A stretch of DNA of 64,000 bases from Desulfurobacterium pacificum (GTDB taxonomy: Bacteria > Aquificota > Aquificia > Desulfurobacteriales > Desulfurobacteriaceae). Under the pieces are notes generated by a model, which was not told the origin of the DNA, did not search any database, and worked only from the letters and a program-made list of their open reading frames with translations. Numbering within the stretch: position 1 is the first letter of the stretch; every line of letters starts with the position of its first letter. The stretch is taken from NCBI RefSeq assembly GCF_900182835.1, contig NZ_FXUB01000002.1:62001-126000 (forward strand), read 5' to 3'. Shown piece after piece: positions 1-8,466 of this stretch. A program made the position numbers and the translations under genes.

Positions 1-2223
1 ACAGACTTTGCCCTCATGCACAGAGCTTACCTGCCCCGACCCGACATGCAGGAATTTATGAAAAAGCGGGGAATTCCCCTTTTCACGATAGAAGAGAAGA
101 GACCGGTGAGGGAGTATGAGTTGTGGGGATTTTCCCTGTCATCAGAACTCACCTACACCAACCTTCTTAAATGCCTTGAGCTTGCCGGTATTCCTCTACT
201 TAGCGAAGAAAGAAAAGGCTTCCCGATAGTATTTGCAGGAGGTCCCTGCGTTTACAACCCCGTTCCGCTATCACCTTTCGTTGACTTCTTCTCAATCGGT
301 GACGGCGAAGAAACTCTAATAGAGGTGGCAAAAACATTAAGAGAGGTTAAAAAGCAGGGAGGCAGCAGAGAAGACTTCCTTCACGCAATAAAAAACATTA
401 AAGGAGTTTGGGTTCCGAAATTCGGCAGATATCCGGTCAAAAAAGCCATCTTTCATTCCTTTTCACCCACTTATTTCCACACCAACTTTCCCGTTCCAAC
501 GGTTGAAACATCTCAGGACAGAATAGCCATTGAAGCGTCCCGCGGATGTTTAAGGGGCTGCAGGTTCTGTCAGGCAGGCTACGTTTACAGACCTTACAGA
601 GAAAAAGATGAAAATACAATTCTCAAAATCCTTGACGAAACGTTTAAAAACACAGGATACGAAGAAGCCTCTCTTTCTTCTCTTTCAATATCTGACCACA
701 GCAGATTCAACCAATTAGTTCCGTTGATAATGGAATACTGCTACAAAAACACGATATCTCTTTCCCTTCCATCAATGAGAGTTAAAGGCTTCAATCCTGA
801 CTTAGCATCCCAACTGATGCAAGTTAAAAAAACAGGTTTTACGCTGGCACCTGAAGTAGGCTCAGACAGGCTGAGAAGTTGTATAAACAAAGACCTAACC
901 AACGAAGACCTATACAGAGCAGTAGAAGGGCTGTTTGAAAGAGGCTGGAACAGGCTAAAGCTATACTTCATGATAGGACTACCCTTTGAAACGGAAGAAG
1001 ACATAGATGCTCTCATAGAAATGCTCTGGCAGGTTCACAAAATCGGAAAACGATTTAAAGGCAGAAAACACTTAGCAGCAGGTATTTCCATATTCGTTCC
1101 CAAACCTTTTACTCCGTTTCAGTGGGAAGCCTTCAGCAGCAGAGAAGAAGCAGAAGAGAAAATCCAGAAAATCAAGAAAAAATCCCCCCGCACCTTCACC
1201 TTACGCTTCCACGACTACCGCCAATCTCTCATTGAAGCCATTCTAACGCGAGGCGATGAGGACACGGCAAAACTTCTACTTTCTGCCCACAAACACGGCT
1301 GCCAGCTTGACGAGTGGAACGAATACTTAAACTGGGAAGGCTGGCTGAAAGCCTTTGAAGAAACGGCATTTCCAGTTGAAAAGGCAATCGCCAAAAGAGA
1401 TATAAATGAAGAACTACCCTGGGACTTTATAAAAGGCGTTGTAACGAAAAAGTTTCTGTTAAGAGAACTTGAAAAAGCAAAAAACGCCATCAGAACGCCA
1501 GACTGCAGAATAGCCGGATGCCACGGCTGCGGCGCCTGCACAAAAGAAGAAATAGAGAAGCTCAAAGAACACCCGATACCGGAAAAGATAGAATTCACCG
1601 TCCCGCCGCGCCCCAAAAAAGAATTTCCTCTAAAGAAGAAGTTAGCAGTCGTATTTGAAAAAGTGAAAGAAGCAAAATTCCTATCTCTTTTAGACTTGAC
1701 GAGAGCCTTCACCCGGGCGTTCAGAAAATTCCAGATACCCTTAAGATATTCTCAAGGCTTTAACCCCCACCCCAAACTAAACATACTCTTAGGCTTACCC
1801 GTAGGCGTTGAAGGATTGGGCGAAATCGTCGAAGTAGAACTAACTGAAGACTTTACCTTTTCTAAAGAATTAATAAAAGAAATCAACAACTTCCTGCCCA
1901 ACGGACTCAGGCTCAAGTCAGCCTTTGAAATAGACAAAAAAAGCAGCCTCATAAACAAAATCACAGAAGTAACCTACCACATAAAACCCCTAAAAGAAGC
2001 AGGAAACTGGGAATTCCTAAAAACAGGAACGCTCATAGACAGAAAAGGCAGAGAAATCAACCTGAAAGAGAAGATAAAATCCTACGGTTTCAAAGACGGA
2101 ATACTAACGGTTGTTTTAACCGTTACAAACGGCAATATTTTAAACGTGCAAGACCTGCTCAACGCAGCAGGCTTAAACCTTGAAAACACAAAAGTATGGA
2201 GAGAACCGCTTGTCAAAAGTTAA
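1..2223 (+). CDS. Radical SAM protein with C-terminal DUF2344 region (5' end cut off)
   Basis: The reading frame is open from base 1, so the N-terminus lies outside the window; the first internal ATG is at base 16. Numbered from that ATG, a radical SAM cluster motif CxxxCxxC is at C178, C182 and C185, and a second Cys set (CX4CX2CX2C) is at residues 497-508. The last 200 residues match the DUF2344 family (TIGR03936), here fused to the TIGR03960-type radical SAM part, as is usual in thermophiles. It should bind SAM and at least one 4Fe-4S cluster; the substrate is unknown. In many bacteria this gene is next to RNase G/E, as here. Its end overlaps the start of rng, which suggests coupled translation. 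Confidence 0.9.
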   Translation, partial: TDFALMHRAYLPRPDMQEFMKKRGIPLFTIEEKRPVREYELWGFSLSSELTYTNLLKCLELAGIPLLSEERKGFPIVFAGGPCVYNPVPLSPFVDFFSIGDGEETLIEVAKTLREVKKQGGSREDFLHAIKNIKGVWVPKFGRYPVKKAIFHSFSPTYFHTNFPVPTVETSQDRIAIEASRGCLRGCRFCQAGYVYRPYREKDENTILKILDETFKNTGYEEASLSSLSISDHSRFNQLVPLIMEYCYKNTISLSLPSMRVKGFNPDLASQLMQVKKTGFTLAPEVGSDRLRSCINKDLTNEDLYRAVEGLFERGWNRLKLYFMIGLPFETEEDIDALIEMLWQVHKIGKRFKGRKHLAAGISIFVPKPFTPFQWEAFSSREEAEEKIQKIKKKSPRTFTLRFHDYRQSLIEAILTRGDEDTAKLLLSAHKHGCQLDEWNEYLNWEGWLKAFEETAFPVEKAIAKRDINEELPWDFIKGVVTKKFLLRELEKAKNAIRTPDCRIAGCHGCGACTKEEIEKLKEHPIPEKIEFTVPPRPKKEFPLKKKLAVVFEKVKEAKFLSLLDLTRAFTRAFRKFQIPLRYSQGFNPHPKLNILLGLPVGVEGLGEIVEVELTEDFTFSKELIKEINNFLPNGLRLKSAFEIDKKSSLINKITEVTYHIKPLKEAGNWEFLKTGTLIDRKGREINLKEKIKSYGFKDGILTVVLTVTNGNILNVQDLLNAAGLNLENTKVWREPLVKS

Positions 2224-3706
2224 CAAACAGATTTTGATAAACGCTCACACAAAAGAAGTAAGAATAGCCGTTTTAGAAGACGGAGAGTTAGTAGAGTTCT
2301 ACGTTGAAAGGAAAGGCAACAGAGGAACGGTCGGCAATATATACAAAGGAAGAGTCCACAAAATCGTTCCTGCCGTTCAGGCAGCATTCGTTGACATAGG
2401 CATATCTAAAAAAGCTTTCCTCTACGTAAAAGACGCCGTAACAGTAGAGATAGATGAAGAAGACGAACTTTTTGAAAGCGGCGAGTTTGAAATAGAGCTT
2501 CCATCAATAGAAGAGGTTTTATCGGAAGGACAAGAGGTTTTAGTTCAGGTAGCGAAAGAACCGATAGGAACAAAAGGTCCCCGCGTCACAACCAACATCA
2601 CCGTCCCCGGACACTACTTAGTCCTTCTGCCCACAATAAACCGTATTGGAATATCAAGGAGAATAACCGACGAAAAAGAAAGAGAAAGACTAAAACAGAT
2701 AGCCGAAAAGATAAAACCGGAAAATTACGGACTAATCATAAGGACGGCAGCAGAAGGAATTTCGGAAGAAGAAATAGAAAAAGATTTAGCCTACATACTA
2801 AAGGTCTGGAGAGGACTTTTAGAAAAGGCAGAAAAAAGACCTCCGCCGGCGCTTCTCTACCAAGACCTTGAAATAGTCCCCAAAACTTTAAGAGACCTCT
2901 TAACAGAAGACGTATCAGAAGTTCTCATAGATTCCCGCAAAGAATTTGAAAGGGCGGTCAGCTTTGCAAAAGCCTTTATCCCCAGACTTGCAAAGAGAAT
3001 TAAGTTTTACGGTCAGAACGTTCCACTATTTGAAAAGTTCGGCGTTGAAAGGGCAATAGAAAAAGCGCTATCACGAAAGGTTTACCTTCCAAACGGCGGC
3101 TACATAGTTATAGATGAAACAGAGGCACTGGTTTCCATTGACGTTAACAGCGGAAAGTTCAGAAACACAAAAACGTTAGAAGAAACTGCTCTTGAAATAA
3201 ACTTAGCAGCAGCAAAAGAGATAGCAAGACAGCTACGCTTAAGAGACATAGGCGGAATAATTGTCATTGACTTCATAGACATGAAAAACGAAGAAAACAA
3301 AAAACTGCTCCTTGAAACGTTAGAAAAAGAGTTAGCAAAAGACAGGGCAAGAACGAAAATCGTCAGCATGTCAGATTTAGGCTTGGTTGAAATGACGAGA
3401 AAAAGAGTAAAGAAAAGTTTAGGTAAAAGCCTGACAATGACGTGTCCCTACTGTGAAGGTAAAGGAAGAGTTAAATCTTTAGAAACCGTAACGTTTGAGG
3501 TGGAAAGGGAAATCCTTCAAAATCTTAAAACTAACCCTGCTCAGTGTAAAGTTATAAAAGTTTATGCAAATCCTTTAGTGGCGGAAAAACTGACAACGGA
3601 CGAAAAAGATATAATTGAGAGAATTGAAAAGCTATACGACAAAGAAATAAAAGTTGTACCTGTTGAACACTACCACATAGAGAAATTTATGGTGGTTAAA
3701 GGATAA
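2210..3706 (+). CDS. rng: Ribonuclease G/E family endoribonuclease
   Basis: Single-strand endoribonuclease for rRNA maturation and mRNA decay. It has an N-terminal S1-like RNA-binding region, then the catalytic DNase I-like core with D311 (motif IDVNSG) and D354 (motif VIDFIDM). These are 43 residues apart, the same spacing as D303 and D346 of E. coli RNase E. The zinc-link motif CPYCEGKG is at C412 and C415. The length, 498 residues, fits RNase G rather than RNase E, which has a long extra C-terminus. I chose the TTG at 2210 because GGAGAG stands six bases upstream; an in-frame TTG at 2180 is possible. It overlaps the preceding radical SAM gene by 14 bases. Confidence 0.93.
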   Translation: MSKVNKQILINAHTKEVRIAVLEDGELVEFYVERKGNRGTVGNIYKGRVHKIVPAVQAAFVDIGISKKAFLYVKDAVTVEIDEEDELFESGEFEIELPSIEEVLSEGQEVLVQVAKEPIGTKGPRVTTNITVPGHYLVLLPTINRIGISRRITDEKERERLKQIAEKIKPENYGLIIRTAAEGISEEEIEKDLAYILKVWRGLLEKAEKRPPPALLYQDLEIVPKTLRDLLTEDVSEVLIDSRKEFERAVSFAKAFIPRLAKRIKFYGQNVPLFEKFGVERAIEKALSRKVYLPNGGYIVIDETEALVSIDVNSGKFRNTKTLEETALEINLAAAKEIARQLRLRDIGGIIVIDFIDMKNEENKKLLLETLEKELAKDRARTKIVSMSDLGLVEMTRKRVKKSLGKSLTMTCPYCEGKGRVKSLETVTFEVEREILQNLKTNPAQCKVIKVYANPLVAEKLTTDEKDIIERIEKLYDKEIKVVPVEHYHIEKFMVVKG

Positions 3707-3721
3707 ATTGAGAGGAGAACG

Positions 3722-4675
3722 ATGAAAAGAAAGCTACTCTTGACCACAGCCTTAGGAATTGCCCTGTTTTCCTGTTCTAAAATCCCCACCACAACTCAGG
3801 AACAGTATAGAGAAGGGATTAAAGCCGCCTATCAGCAAGACTGGGGAAGAGCAGAAGAACTGCTAAAGAAAGCACTAAACGGCGAATTGTCACCGCAGCA
3901 GCAGGAAAAGGCAAAACTCTTTTTAGCCGATGCCTACTTTAACGACGGAGACTTTGAAAACGCAGCCTTAAACTACGAAGAGTTTTTAGAACTATACCCC
4001 GCATCACCTTACGCAAAAGACGCCATGTTCAGGTTGGGCGTCTGCTACCTCAATCTCATAAAAGGTCCTCAGTGGGACCAGACCTTCACAAAAAGAGCTA
4101 TAAACACCTTTGAAAAATTCATAAAGCTCTACCCAAACGACCCTCGTGTTCCCAAAGCTAAAGAATACATTAAATTAGCAAGAAAAATCTTAGCAGAACA
4201 CGACATCTACATCGGCGGCACCTACGACATGCTGAGAAAGTTTACCGCATCAATTCAAAGATACAAATTGGCAAAAGAGAAATACTCAGACGTTGAAGCA
4301 CCCGACAGGCTTGATTACCTGCTTGGAAGAGCTTACTACTTCACTTACATTCAGGCTGACGATGAGATTTCAAGGCTGAAAGATAAGTTAGAGCAGGAAG
4401 AGGAAAGGCTTCACTCAAACGACCCGGACGAAAGAAGAGTAGCTAAATACAGAATAAAGCTGATAAAGTCAGACATAGAAAGGTGGAAGGAAACAGCTAA
4501 AAAGAACCACGTAATCGGCGAAAAGATACTCAAAGAAGTTGCCGAAAAGTATCCCAATTCACCTTACGGCATAAAAGCAAGGAGAATCCTCTTAGGCGAA
4601 AAAATCCTAAATGTTGAACCTGTAATAAACCCGATAAAACACTCCATTTGGTGGAAGATTAAAGAAACCTTTTAA
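3722..4675 (+). CDS. bamD: BamD-like outer-membrane assembly lipoprotein
   Basis: Probable lipoprotein: a basic N-terminus, hydrophobic core and lipobox LFSC put the lipidated Cys at residue 19. The rest is tetratricopeptide-like, with motifs such as FLADAYFNDGDFENAALNYEEF and a second block rich in YPNDPR-type turns, which match the BamD/YfiO family. BamD is the essential lipoprotein partner of BamA in beta-barrel insertion. At 317 residues it is longer than E. coli BamD (about 245); the extra part is a charged, probably helical stretch around residues 220-265. It starts 15 bases after rng and is followed closely by rsfS. A generic TPR lipoprotein remains possible. Confidence 0.78.
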   Translation: MKRKLLLTTALGIALFSCSKIPTTTQEQYREGIKAAYQQDWGRAEELLKKALNGELSPQQQEKAKLFLADAYFNDGDFENAALNYEEFLELYPASPYAKDAMFRLGVCYLNLIKGPQWDQTFTKRAINTFEKFIKLYPNDPRVPKAKEYIKLARKILAEHDIYIGGTYDMLRKFTASIQRYKLAKEKYSDVEAPDRLDYLLGRAYYFTYIQADDEISRLKDKLEQEEERLHSNDPDERRVAKYRIKLIKSDIERWKETAKKNHVIGEKILKEVAEKYPNSPYGIKARRILLGEKILNVEPVINPIKHSIWWKIKETF

Positions 4676-4689
4676 GGAGGTAAAAAAGC

Positions 4690-5046
4690 TTGGATAGTAT
4701 TGAAAAGCTCAAAGTTGCACTCAAAGCAGCACTTGACAAGAAAGCTGAAGACCCGACAATTTTAGACTTAAGAGGATTGACCACCTTAGCCGATTACTTC
4801 CTCATAGTTTCAGCAACGTCAGACACACACGCAAGAACGATAGCAGACGAAGTAGAACAAAAACTTAAAGAAAACGGTATCCTTCCGGTCAACGTAGAAG
4901 GATACGACCAGGCAAACTGGATTTTGATAGACTACGGTGACCTTATCGTTCACGTGTTCCGTCCAGAAACGAGAGAAACCTACAGCCTTGAAACGCTCTG
5001 GATGGATGCGCCAAGAATAGAACCTTCAGAGTTGATAAACGAATAA
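4690..5046 (+). CDS. rsfS: Ribosomal silencing factor RsfS
   Basis: Small protein that binds uL14 on the large ribosomal subunit and blocks subunit joining under slow growth. The family signature is clear: LDLRGLTTLADYFLIVSA near the N-terminus, then NVEGYDQANWILIDYGDLIVHVF. Length 118 is usual for the family. The start is TTG at 4690, supported by a perfect AAGGAGG nine bases upstream, which overlaps the bamD stop codon. A strong intrinsic terminator follows the stop at once, yet rlmH, its usual neighbour, starts directly after that terminator. Confidence 0.95.
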   Translation: MDSIEKLKVALKAALDKKAEDPTILDLRGLTTLADYFLIVSATSDTHARTIADEVEQKLKENGILPVNVEGYDQANWILIDYGDLIVHVFRPETRETYSLETLWMDAPRIEPSELINE

Positions 5047-5048
5047 TC

Positions 5049-5072
5049 GGGGCTCCTTCTGGAGTCCCTTTT
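5049..5072 (+). terminator. Intrinsic terminator between rsfS and rlmH
   Basis: An eight-base-pair stem (GGGGCTCC at 5049-5056 with GGAGTCCC at 5061-5068, one G-U pair) has a TTCT tetraloop and is followed by TTTT. It begins two bases after the rsfS stop codon. The rlmH start codon lies only 14 bases downstream, so any read-through is likely what expresses rlmH, or rlmH has a promoter inside rsfS. Confidence 0.8.
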
Positions 5073-5085
5073 AGCTGGAGAAGCT

Positions 5086-5496
5086 GTGAAAGTCAGAGTA
5101 GTAGCAGTTGGAAAAATCCCCCCTCACTTCCACCAAGCCCAAGAATACTACGCCCGCAGAGTTCCGTTCCTCAAAATCGTTGAAGTAAAAAAGAAAAAAA
5201 CCGTTGAAGAAGAAGGAAAAGAACTTCTGAAAGAAGCAAAAGGCTTCACAGTAGCGTTAGACGAAAGAGGCAAGGAGCTGACCTCTATTGAGTTTGCCAG
5301 ACTACTTTCCTCAAAAGCAAACCTTTCCTTTCTAATAGGCGGCGCAGACGGACTATCAGAAGAAGTAAAAACAAAAGCCGACTTTACCCTTTCCCTTTCA
5401 AAAATGACGCTCCAGCACGATGTAGCAAGAATCGTCCTTTTAGAACAAATTTACCGGGCTTACCTGATAAACAAAGGCTCACCTTACCATAGATAA
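5086..5496 (+). CDS. rlmH: 23S rRNA pseudouridine-1915 N3-methyltransferase RlmH
   Basis: SPOUT-class methyltransferase acting on helix 69 of 23S rRNA in the assembled 70S ribosome. Visible motifs are [15 protein letters not shown], the knot segment [12 protein letters not shown], and the conserved C-terminal end [17 protein letters not shown]. The length, 136 residues, is slightly short of the usual 155, mostly through a shorter central part. The start is GTG at 5086 with CTGGAG a few bases upstream. Its last 18 bases overlap, tail to tail, the end of the YhcC-type radical SAM gene on the other strand. Confidence 0.93.
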   Translation: MKVRVVAVGKIPPHFHQAQEYYARRVPFLKIVEVKKKKTVEEEGKELLKEAKGFTVALDERGKELTSIEFARLLSSKANLSFLIGGADGLSEEVKTKADFTLSLSKMTLQHDVARIVLLEQIYRAYLINKGSPYHR

Positions 5497-6408
5497 AAAT
5501 CGGCACTTGGCGCCCTGATAGGTATCAAGTTCTTCCATTCTTTTTCTTATCAGATTAATTACCCTATTCTTCTCTCTGTGGCTGCACCACTCAGGCGCTA
5601 TCAGTAAGTCTTCAGGAGCTTCGCCTGTAACTCTTTGAACAACTATATCTGGGCGCAGCCTTTCTATAAACCTTACCGCAAGGTTAACGTAAGAATTCAG
5701 CTCCAAAAGAGAGAACTTTTCTCTCTCGTAAATTTCAGCTAACTTCGTATTTTTAATGACGTGGAGGGGGTGGATTTTTACGCCGTCAACCCTGATAGCT
5801 GAAAGGAAGTCAGCAGTTTCAAGCATATCTTCTTCATCTTCAAGGGGAATTCCCAGAATAACGTGAGCACAAATCTTTATTTTTTCAAACCGACGCGTCC
5901 TTAAAACGGCATCAATAAAGTCGGAAACGCCGTGTCTCCTGTTCATCCACCTTAAAGATTTAAAGTGAGGGCTTTCCAGTCCGTACTCTATCCATACCTG
6001 ATAGTCTTCGGTGTAGGAATTTATAAGCTCAAGGACTTCATCTGGAACGCAGTCAGGTCTCGTTCCAATTATTATTCCAACAACTTCGCTAAACTTTCTT
6101 ACCGTATCGTAGATTTCCTTTAACTTTTCAACAGGCGCGTAGGTATTGGTAAAAGCCTGAAAGTAAACCAAAAACTTCTCTGCCCCATAGCGCCTTTTAA
6201 CCCTTTCAATTCCTTTAGCTATCTGTTCTTCAACGCTTAAAAGCCTTTTGTCAGGGTTATATTCGGAACCAGCGTAACAGTAGATACATCCCCCCGTCCC
6301 TTTCGTCCCATCTCTGTTGGGACAGGTAAAACCTGCATCTACCGTTACCCTGTAAACCTTTGCGTTAAAAGTTTTCCTGAGGTATTCAGAAAAGGAGAAA
6401 TACCTCAT
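5479..6408 (-). CDS. YhcC/TIGR01212-family radical SAM protein
   Basis: The N-terminus carries the family's unusual cluster motif [16 protein letters not shown], with C29, C41 and C44 as iron-sulfur ligands (CX11CX2C), followed by [17 protein letters not shown]. The family is widespread and its substrate is still unclear; a role in tRNA or ribosome-linked modification has been suggested by context only. The gene starts within the stop codon of the upstream 125-residue gene (TAATG, one shared base), so the two are likely translated together. The length of 309 residues is typical. Confidence 0.9.
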   Translation of the reverse strand: MRYFSFSEYLRKTFNAKVYRVTVDAGFTCPNRDGTKGTGGCIYCYAGSEYNPDKRLLSVEEQIAKGIERVKRRYGAEKFLVYFQAFTNTYAPVEKLKEIYDTVRKFSEVVGIIIGTRPDCVPDEVLELINSYTEDYQVWIEYGLESPHFKSLRWMNRRHGVSDFIDAVLRTRRFEKIKICAHVILGIPLEDEEDMLETADFLSAIRVDGVKIHPLHVIKNTKLAEIYEREKFSLLELNSYVNLAVRFIERLRPDIVVQRVTGEAPEDLLIAPEWCSHREKNRVINLIRKRMEELDTYQGAKCRFLSMVR

Positions 6409-6785
6409 TACTCCTCTTCTTCTTCAAACTCTATACCGATAGGAACGAATTCCGCAATATCTTCCAGTCCCCATTCTTTAAACTTGTTAAAGCCCTCTTC
6501 TTCGCACTCTAACGGAACGACAAAGATAAATCCTTCACCTGACATTCTGCAGTGTTCCGCTATGGCTTTTGCCTTAGCTTCTGCTTCTTCAGTATTAACG
6601 GTTTGACAGTCTTCAACTTGAACAGCTATCTGGTGTCTTTCGCCGTTTTCGTCCTCGTAAACGGCTAAAAAGTCTGGAAGGTATTCCTCCTCTTCCGACT
6701 GAGGTTCATAAACCTCAAACCCCTCCTCTTCCATGAGAACTGCCATGATTTCAATTAATTCTTCTTTCGTTAACCTTTCTTCCAT
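6408..6785 (-). CDS. Small acidic protein, possible PD-(D/E)XK-like fold
   Basis: No firm family. The protein is 125 residues from the chosen ATG at 6785; GGGGAG stands just upstream of it, inside an alternative start at 6800. It is very acidic, ending in EFEEEEE. The pattern LPDFLAVYEDENG then HQIAVQVED (P37-D38 and Q56-V-E58) resembles the beta-hairpin of restriction-endonuclease-like folds, where PD and (D/E)XK bind metal, but the lysine is replaced by D59, so activity is doubtful. It heads a two-gene operon with the YhcC-type radical SAM gene, sharing one base with it. The function is unknown. Confidence 0.7.
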   Translation of the reverse strand: MEERLTKEELIEIMAVLMEEEGFEVYEPQSEEEEYLPDFLAVYEDENGERHQIAVQVEDCQTVNTEEAEAKAKAIAEHCRMSGEGFIFVVPLECEEEGFNKFKEWGLEDIAEFVPIGIEFEEEEE

Positions 6786-6828
6786 CTCTTCTCCCCACAT
6801 TAATTTCGGTTTTCAGTCCATTTTCAAT

Positions 6829-6858
6829 TATAATTTTTTTACTCTTAACATGTGTTAA
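6829..6858 (+). promoter_or_regulatory. Possible divergent promoter region with TTAACA inverted repeat
   Basis: The 77-base gap between the two divergent operons holds AATTATAATT, which gives a TATAAT on the plus strand at 6829-6834 and an equivalent on the minus strand. A perfect six-base inverted repeat, TTAACA (6845-6850) and TGTTAA (6853-6858), sits beside it with a two-base centre. It could be an operator or overlapping -35 elements. No well-spaced -35 box is evident on either strand, so this is tentative. Confidence 0.35.
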
Positions 6859-6877
6859 AACCAAAAAGGACTACTGA

Positions 6878-7456
6878 ATGATAGGGACTGCAGAAGTAAA
6901 GTCAAGGGCGCAAGAAATACTGAAACCTTTAGCCGAAGGGCTGAAAAGCTTAGGAATAACTCCAAACCTGTTAACAGTAGCAGGCTTCATTTTCTCTCTG
7001 GTTAGCAGTTTCTTTATCTGCATCGGAAGTCTAATTGGTGGAGCGTTCTTCTTCGCTCTTTCAGGTTTGTGTGATATGTTAGATGGAATAGTGGCAAGAA
7101 CAACTAACAGCACCACTAAATTCGGTGCTTTTTTAGATTCCTTCTTAGACAGATACGCTGATTTTTTCCCTCTATCAGCAATAGCTTTCTTAGCTTTTAA
7201 GGAACAAGACTCTTTACTGCTGGCGTTTTCACTTCTTTCTCTAATGGGTTCGTTCGCCACAAGCTATGCAAGAGCAAGAGCGGAAAGTTTAGGAGCAGAC
7301 TGCAAAGCTGCATTGCTTGAAAGACCAGAGCGGTTTCTGTTGATACTGTTAGCCCTACTAACAGGATACCTCAACTTTTTCATAGGCGTCCTGGCGGTAT
7401 TTTCTAACGTTACGGCGGTTCAAAGGTTAATCTGCGCTTTTAAAAGGTTAAAATGA
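6878..7456 (+). CDS. CDP-alcohol phosphatidyltransferase, likely inositol-phosphate type
   Basis: Integral membrane enzyme that moves a phosphatidyl group from CDP-diacylglycerol to an alcohol. The full signature is present: D66-x2-D69-G70-x2-A73-R74-x8-G83-x3-D87-x3-D91, whose aspartates bind metal. About five or six membrane segments are visible. The N-terminal segment GITPNLLTVAGF and the run GAFLDSFLDRYAD look more like phosphatidylinositol-phosphate or archaetidylinositol-phosphate synthases than PgsA. A myo-inositol-phosphate synthase at 33484-34581 supports, but does not prove, inositol phosphate as acceptor. Its stop overlaps the mltG start (ATGA). Confidence 0.85.
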   Translation: MIGTAEVKSRAQEILKPLAEGLKSLGITPNLLTVAGFIFSLVSSFFICIGSLIGGAFFFALSGLCDMLDGIVARTTNSTTKFGAFLDSFLDRYADFFPLSAIAFLAFKEQDSLLLAFSLLSLMGSFATSYARARAESLGADCKAALLERPERFLLILLALLTGYLNFFIGVLAVFSNVTAVQRLICAFKRLK

Positions 7457-8466
7457 AAAAACTGCTTCCGTTCTTAGCAGTTCTCCTTTTTATCTCTACT
7501 TTCATTACCTATGCGTTACGCGATTTTCTCTTCCCAAAAGAAGTAAACGTTAAACTGAAAATTAAAAAGGGAGAAAGCGTTAAGCAGGTAATTGAAAGGC
7601 TCAAGGAGCAAAACGTTATCTCTCACGTTTTACCGGTCTATATCTGGGTTAAACTCAAGAAACTTAAAGTGAAGGAAGGATGTTACGAGTTTAGCGGTAA
7701 ACTAACTGCAGGAGAAATTCTTGAAGAGTTCACCAAAGGGCATCCCTGCCTTGTTTCTTTTACAATTCGTCCAGGTGATGACTTGTTTTCTGTTGATAAA
7801 ACGCTGAGCCAAACGGGAATCTGCTCAAAGGGTGAAGTTTTAAAGCTTTCAAAAGATAAAGATTTTTTGAAAAAGCTGAATATCCCTTTTTTAGAAGGAT
7901 ACCTGTTTCCCGATACTTACAAAGTAGCACAAGAAGCAAACTGCAGAAAGGCTCTAAGCGTTCCAGTAAAAGAATTTAAAGATAGAGTATATCCGCTGTT
8001 TGAAGGTTATAACCCTCCTCCTTTAGTAAAAAAGGCGTTAAAGAAAGTAACTTTACCGAAAATTCTCATTGTTGCCTCAATAATAGAAAAAGAAACGTCC
8101 AACGAAAAGGAAAAACCTTTAATAGCGAGCGTAATATACAACAGGCTTACAAAAGGGATGAAACTCCAGTGTGACCCAACCGTTTTTTACGCCTACAAAA
8201 TGGCAGGGATAGAGAAGAAAAGGCTTCACAGGGGAGATGTGGATTTTCCATCTCCGTACAATACCTATTACGTAAGGGGCTTACCCCCAACGCCCATCTG
8301 TAATCCATCTCTCAGTTCCATTAAAGCTGCCATGTATCCTGCCAAAACCCAATACCTTTACTTCGTGGCATATGGCAATAAACACCTTTTCTCAAAAAGC
8401 TATAATCAACATTTAAAACTAATCAGGGAAATTTACAGGTATGGCAAAGCGGTTCGTAATAGATAG
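7453..8466 (+). CDS. mltG: Endolytic murein transglycosylase MltG
   Basis: Membrane-anchored enzyme that cuts nascent peptidoglycan strands and sets glycan length. One N-terminal transmembrane helix (about residues 4-22) is followed by a LysM-like part and the YceG catalytic domain. The signature ASIIEKETSNEKEK gives the likely catalytic glutamate E212, followed by ASVIYNRL and LQCDPTVFYA. The C-terminal family end FVAYGNKHLFSKSYNQHL is also present. At 337 residues the length is normal. It begins with an ATGA overlap with the phosphotransferase gene and its end overlaps the kinase gene by 26 bases. Confidence 0.94.
   Translation: MKKLLPFLAVLLFISTFITYALRDFLFPKEVNVKLKIKKGESVKQVIERLKEQNVISHVLPVYIWVKLKKLKVKEGCYEFSGKLTAGEILEEFTKGHPCLVSFTIRPGDDLFSVDKTLSQTGICSKGEVLKLSKDKDFLKKLNIPFLEGYLFPDTYKVAQEANCRKALSVPVKEFKDRVYPLFEGYNPPPLVKKALKKVTLPKILIVASIIEKETSNEKEKPLIASVIYNRLTKGMKLQCDPTVFYAYKMAGIEKKRLHRGDVDFPSPYNTYYVRGLPPTPICNPSLSSIKAAMYPAKTQYLYFVAYGNKHLFSKSYNQHLKLIREIYRYGKAVRNR

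Noticed and set aside
1215-1712. 165-codon minus-strand frame
   Set aside because: It lies wholly inside the radical SAM gene and gives a Ser/Phe-rich sequence typical of antisense shadows.
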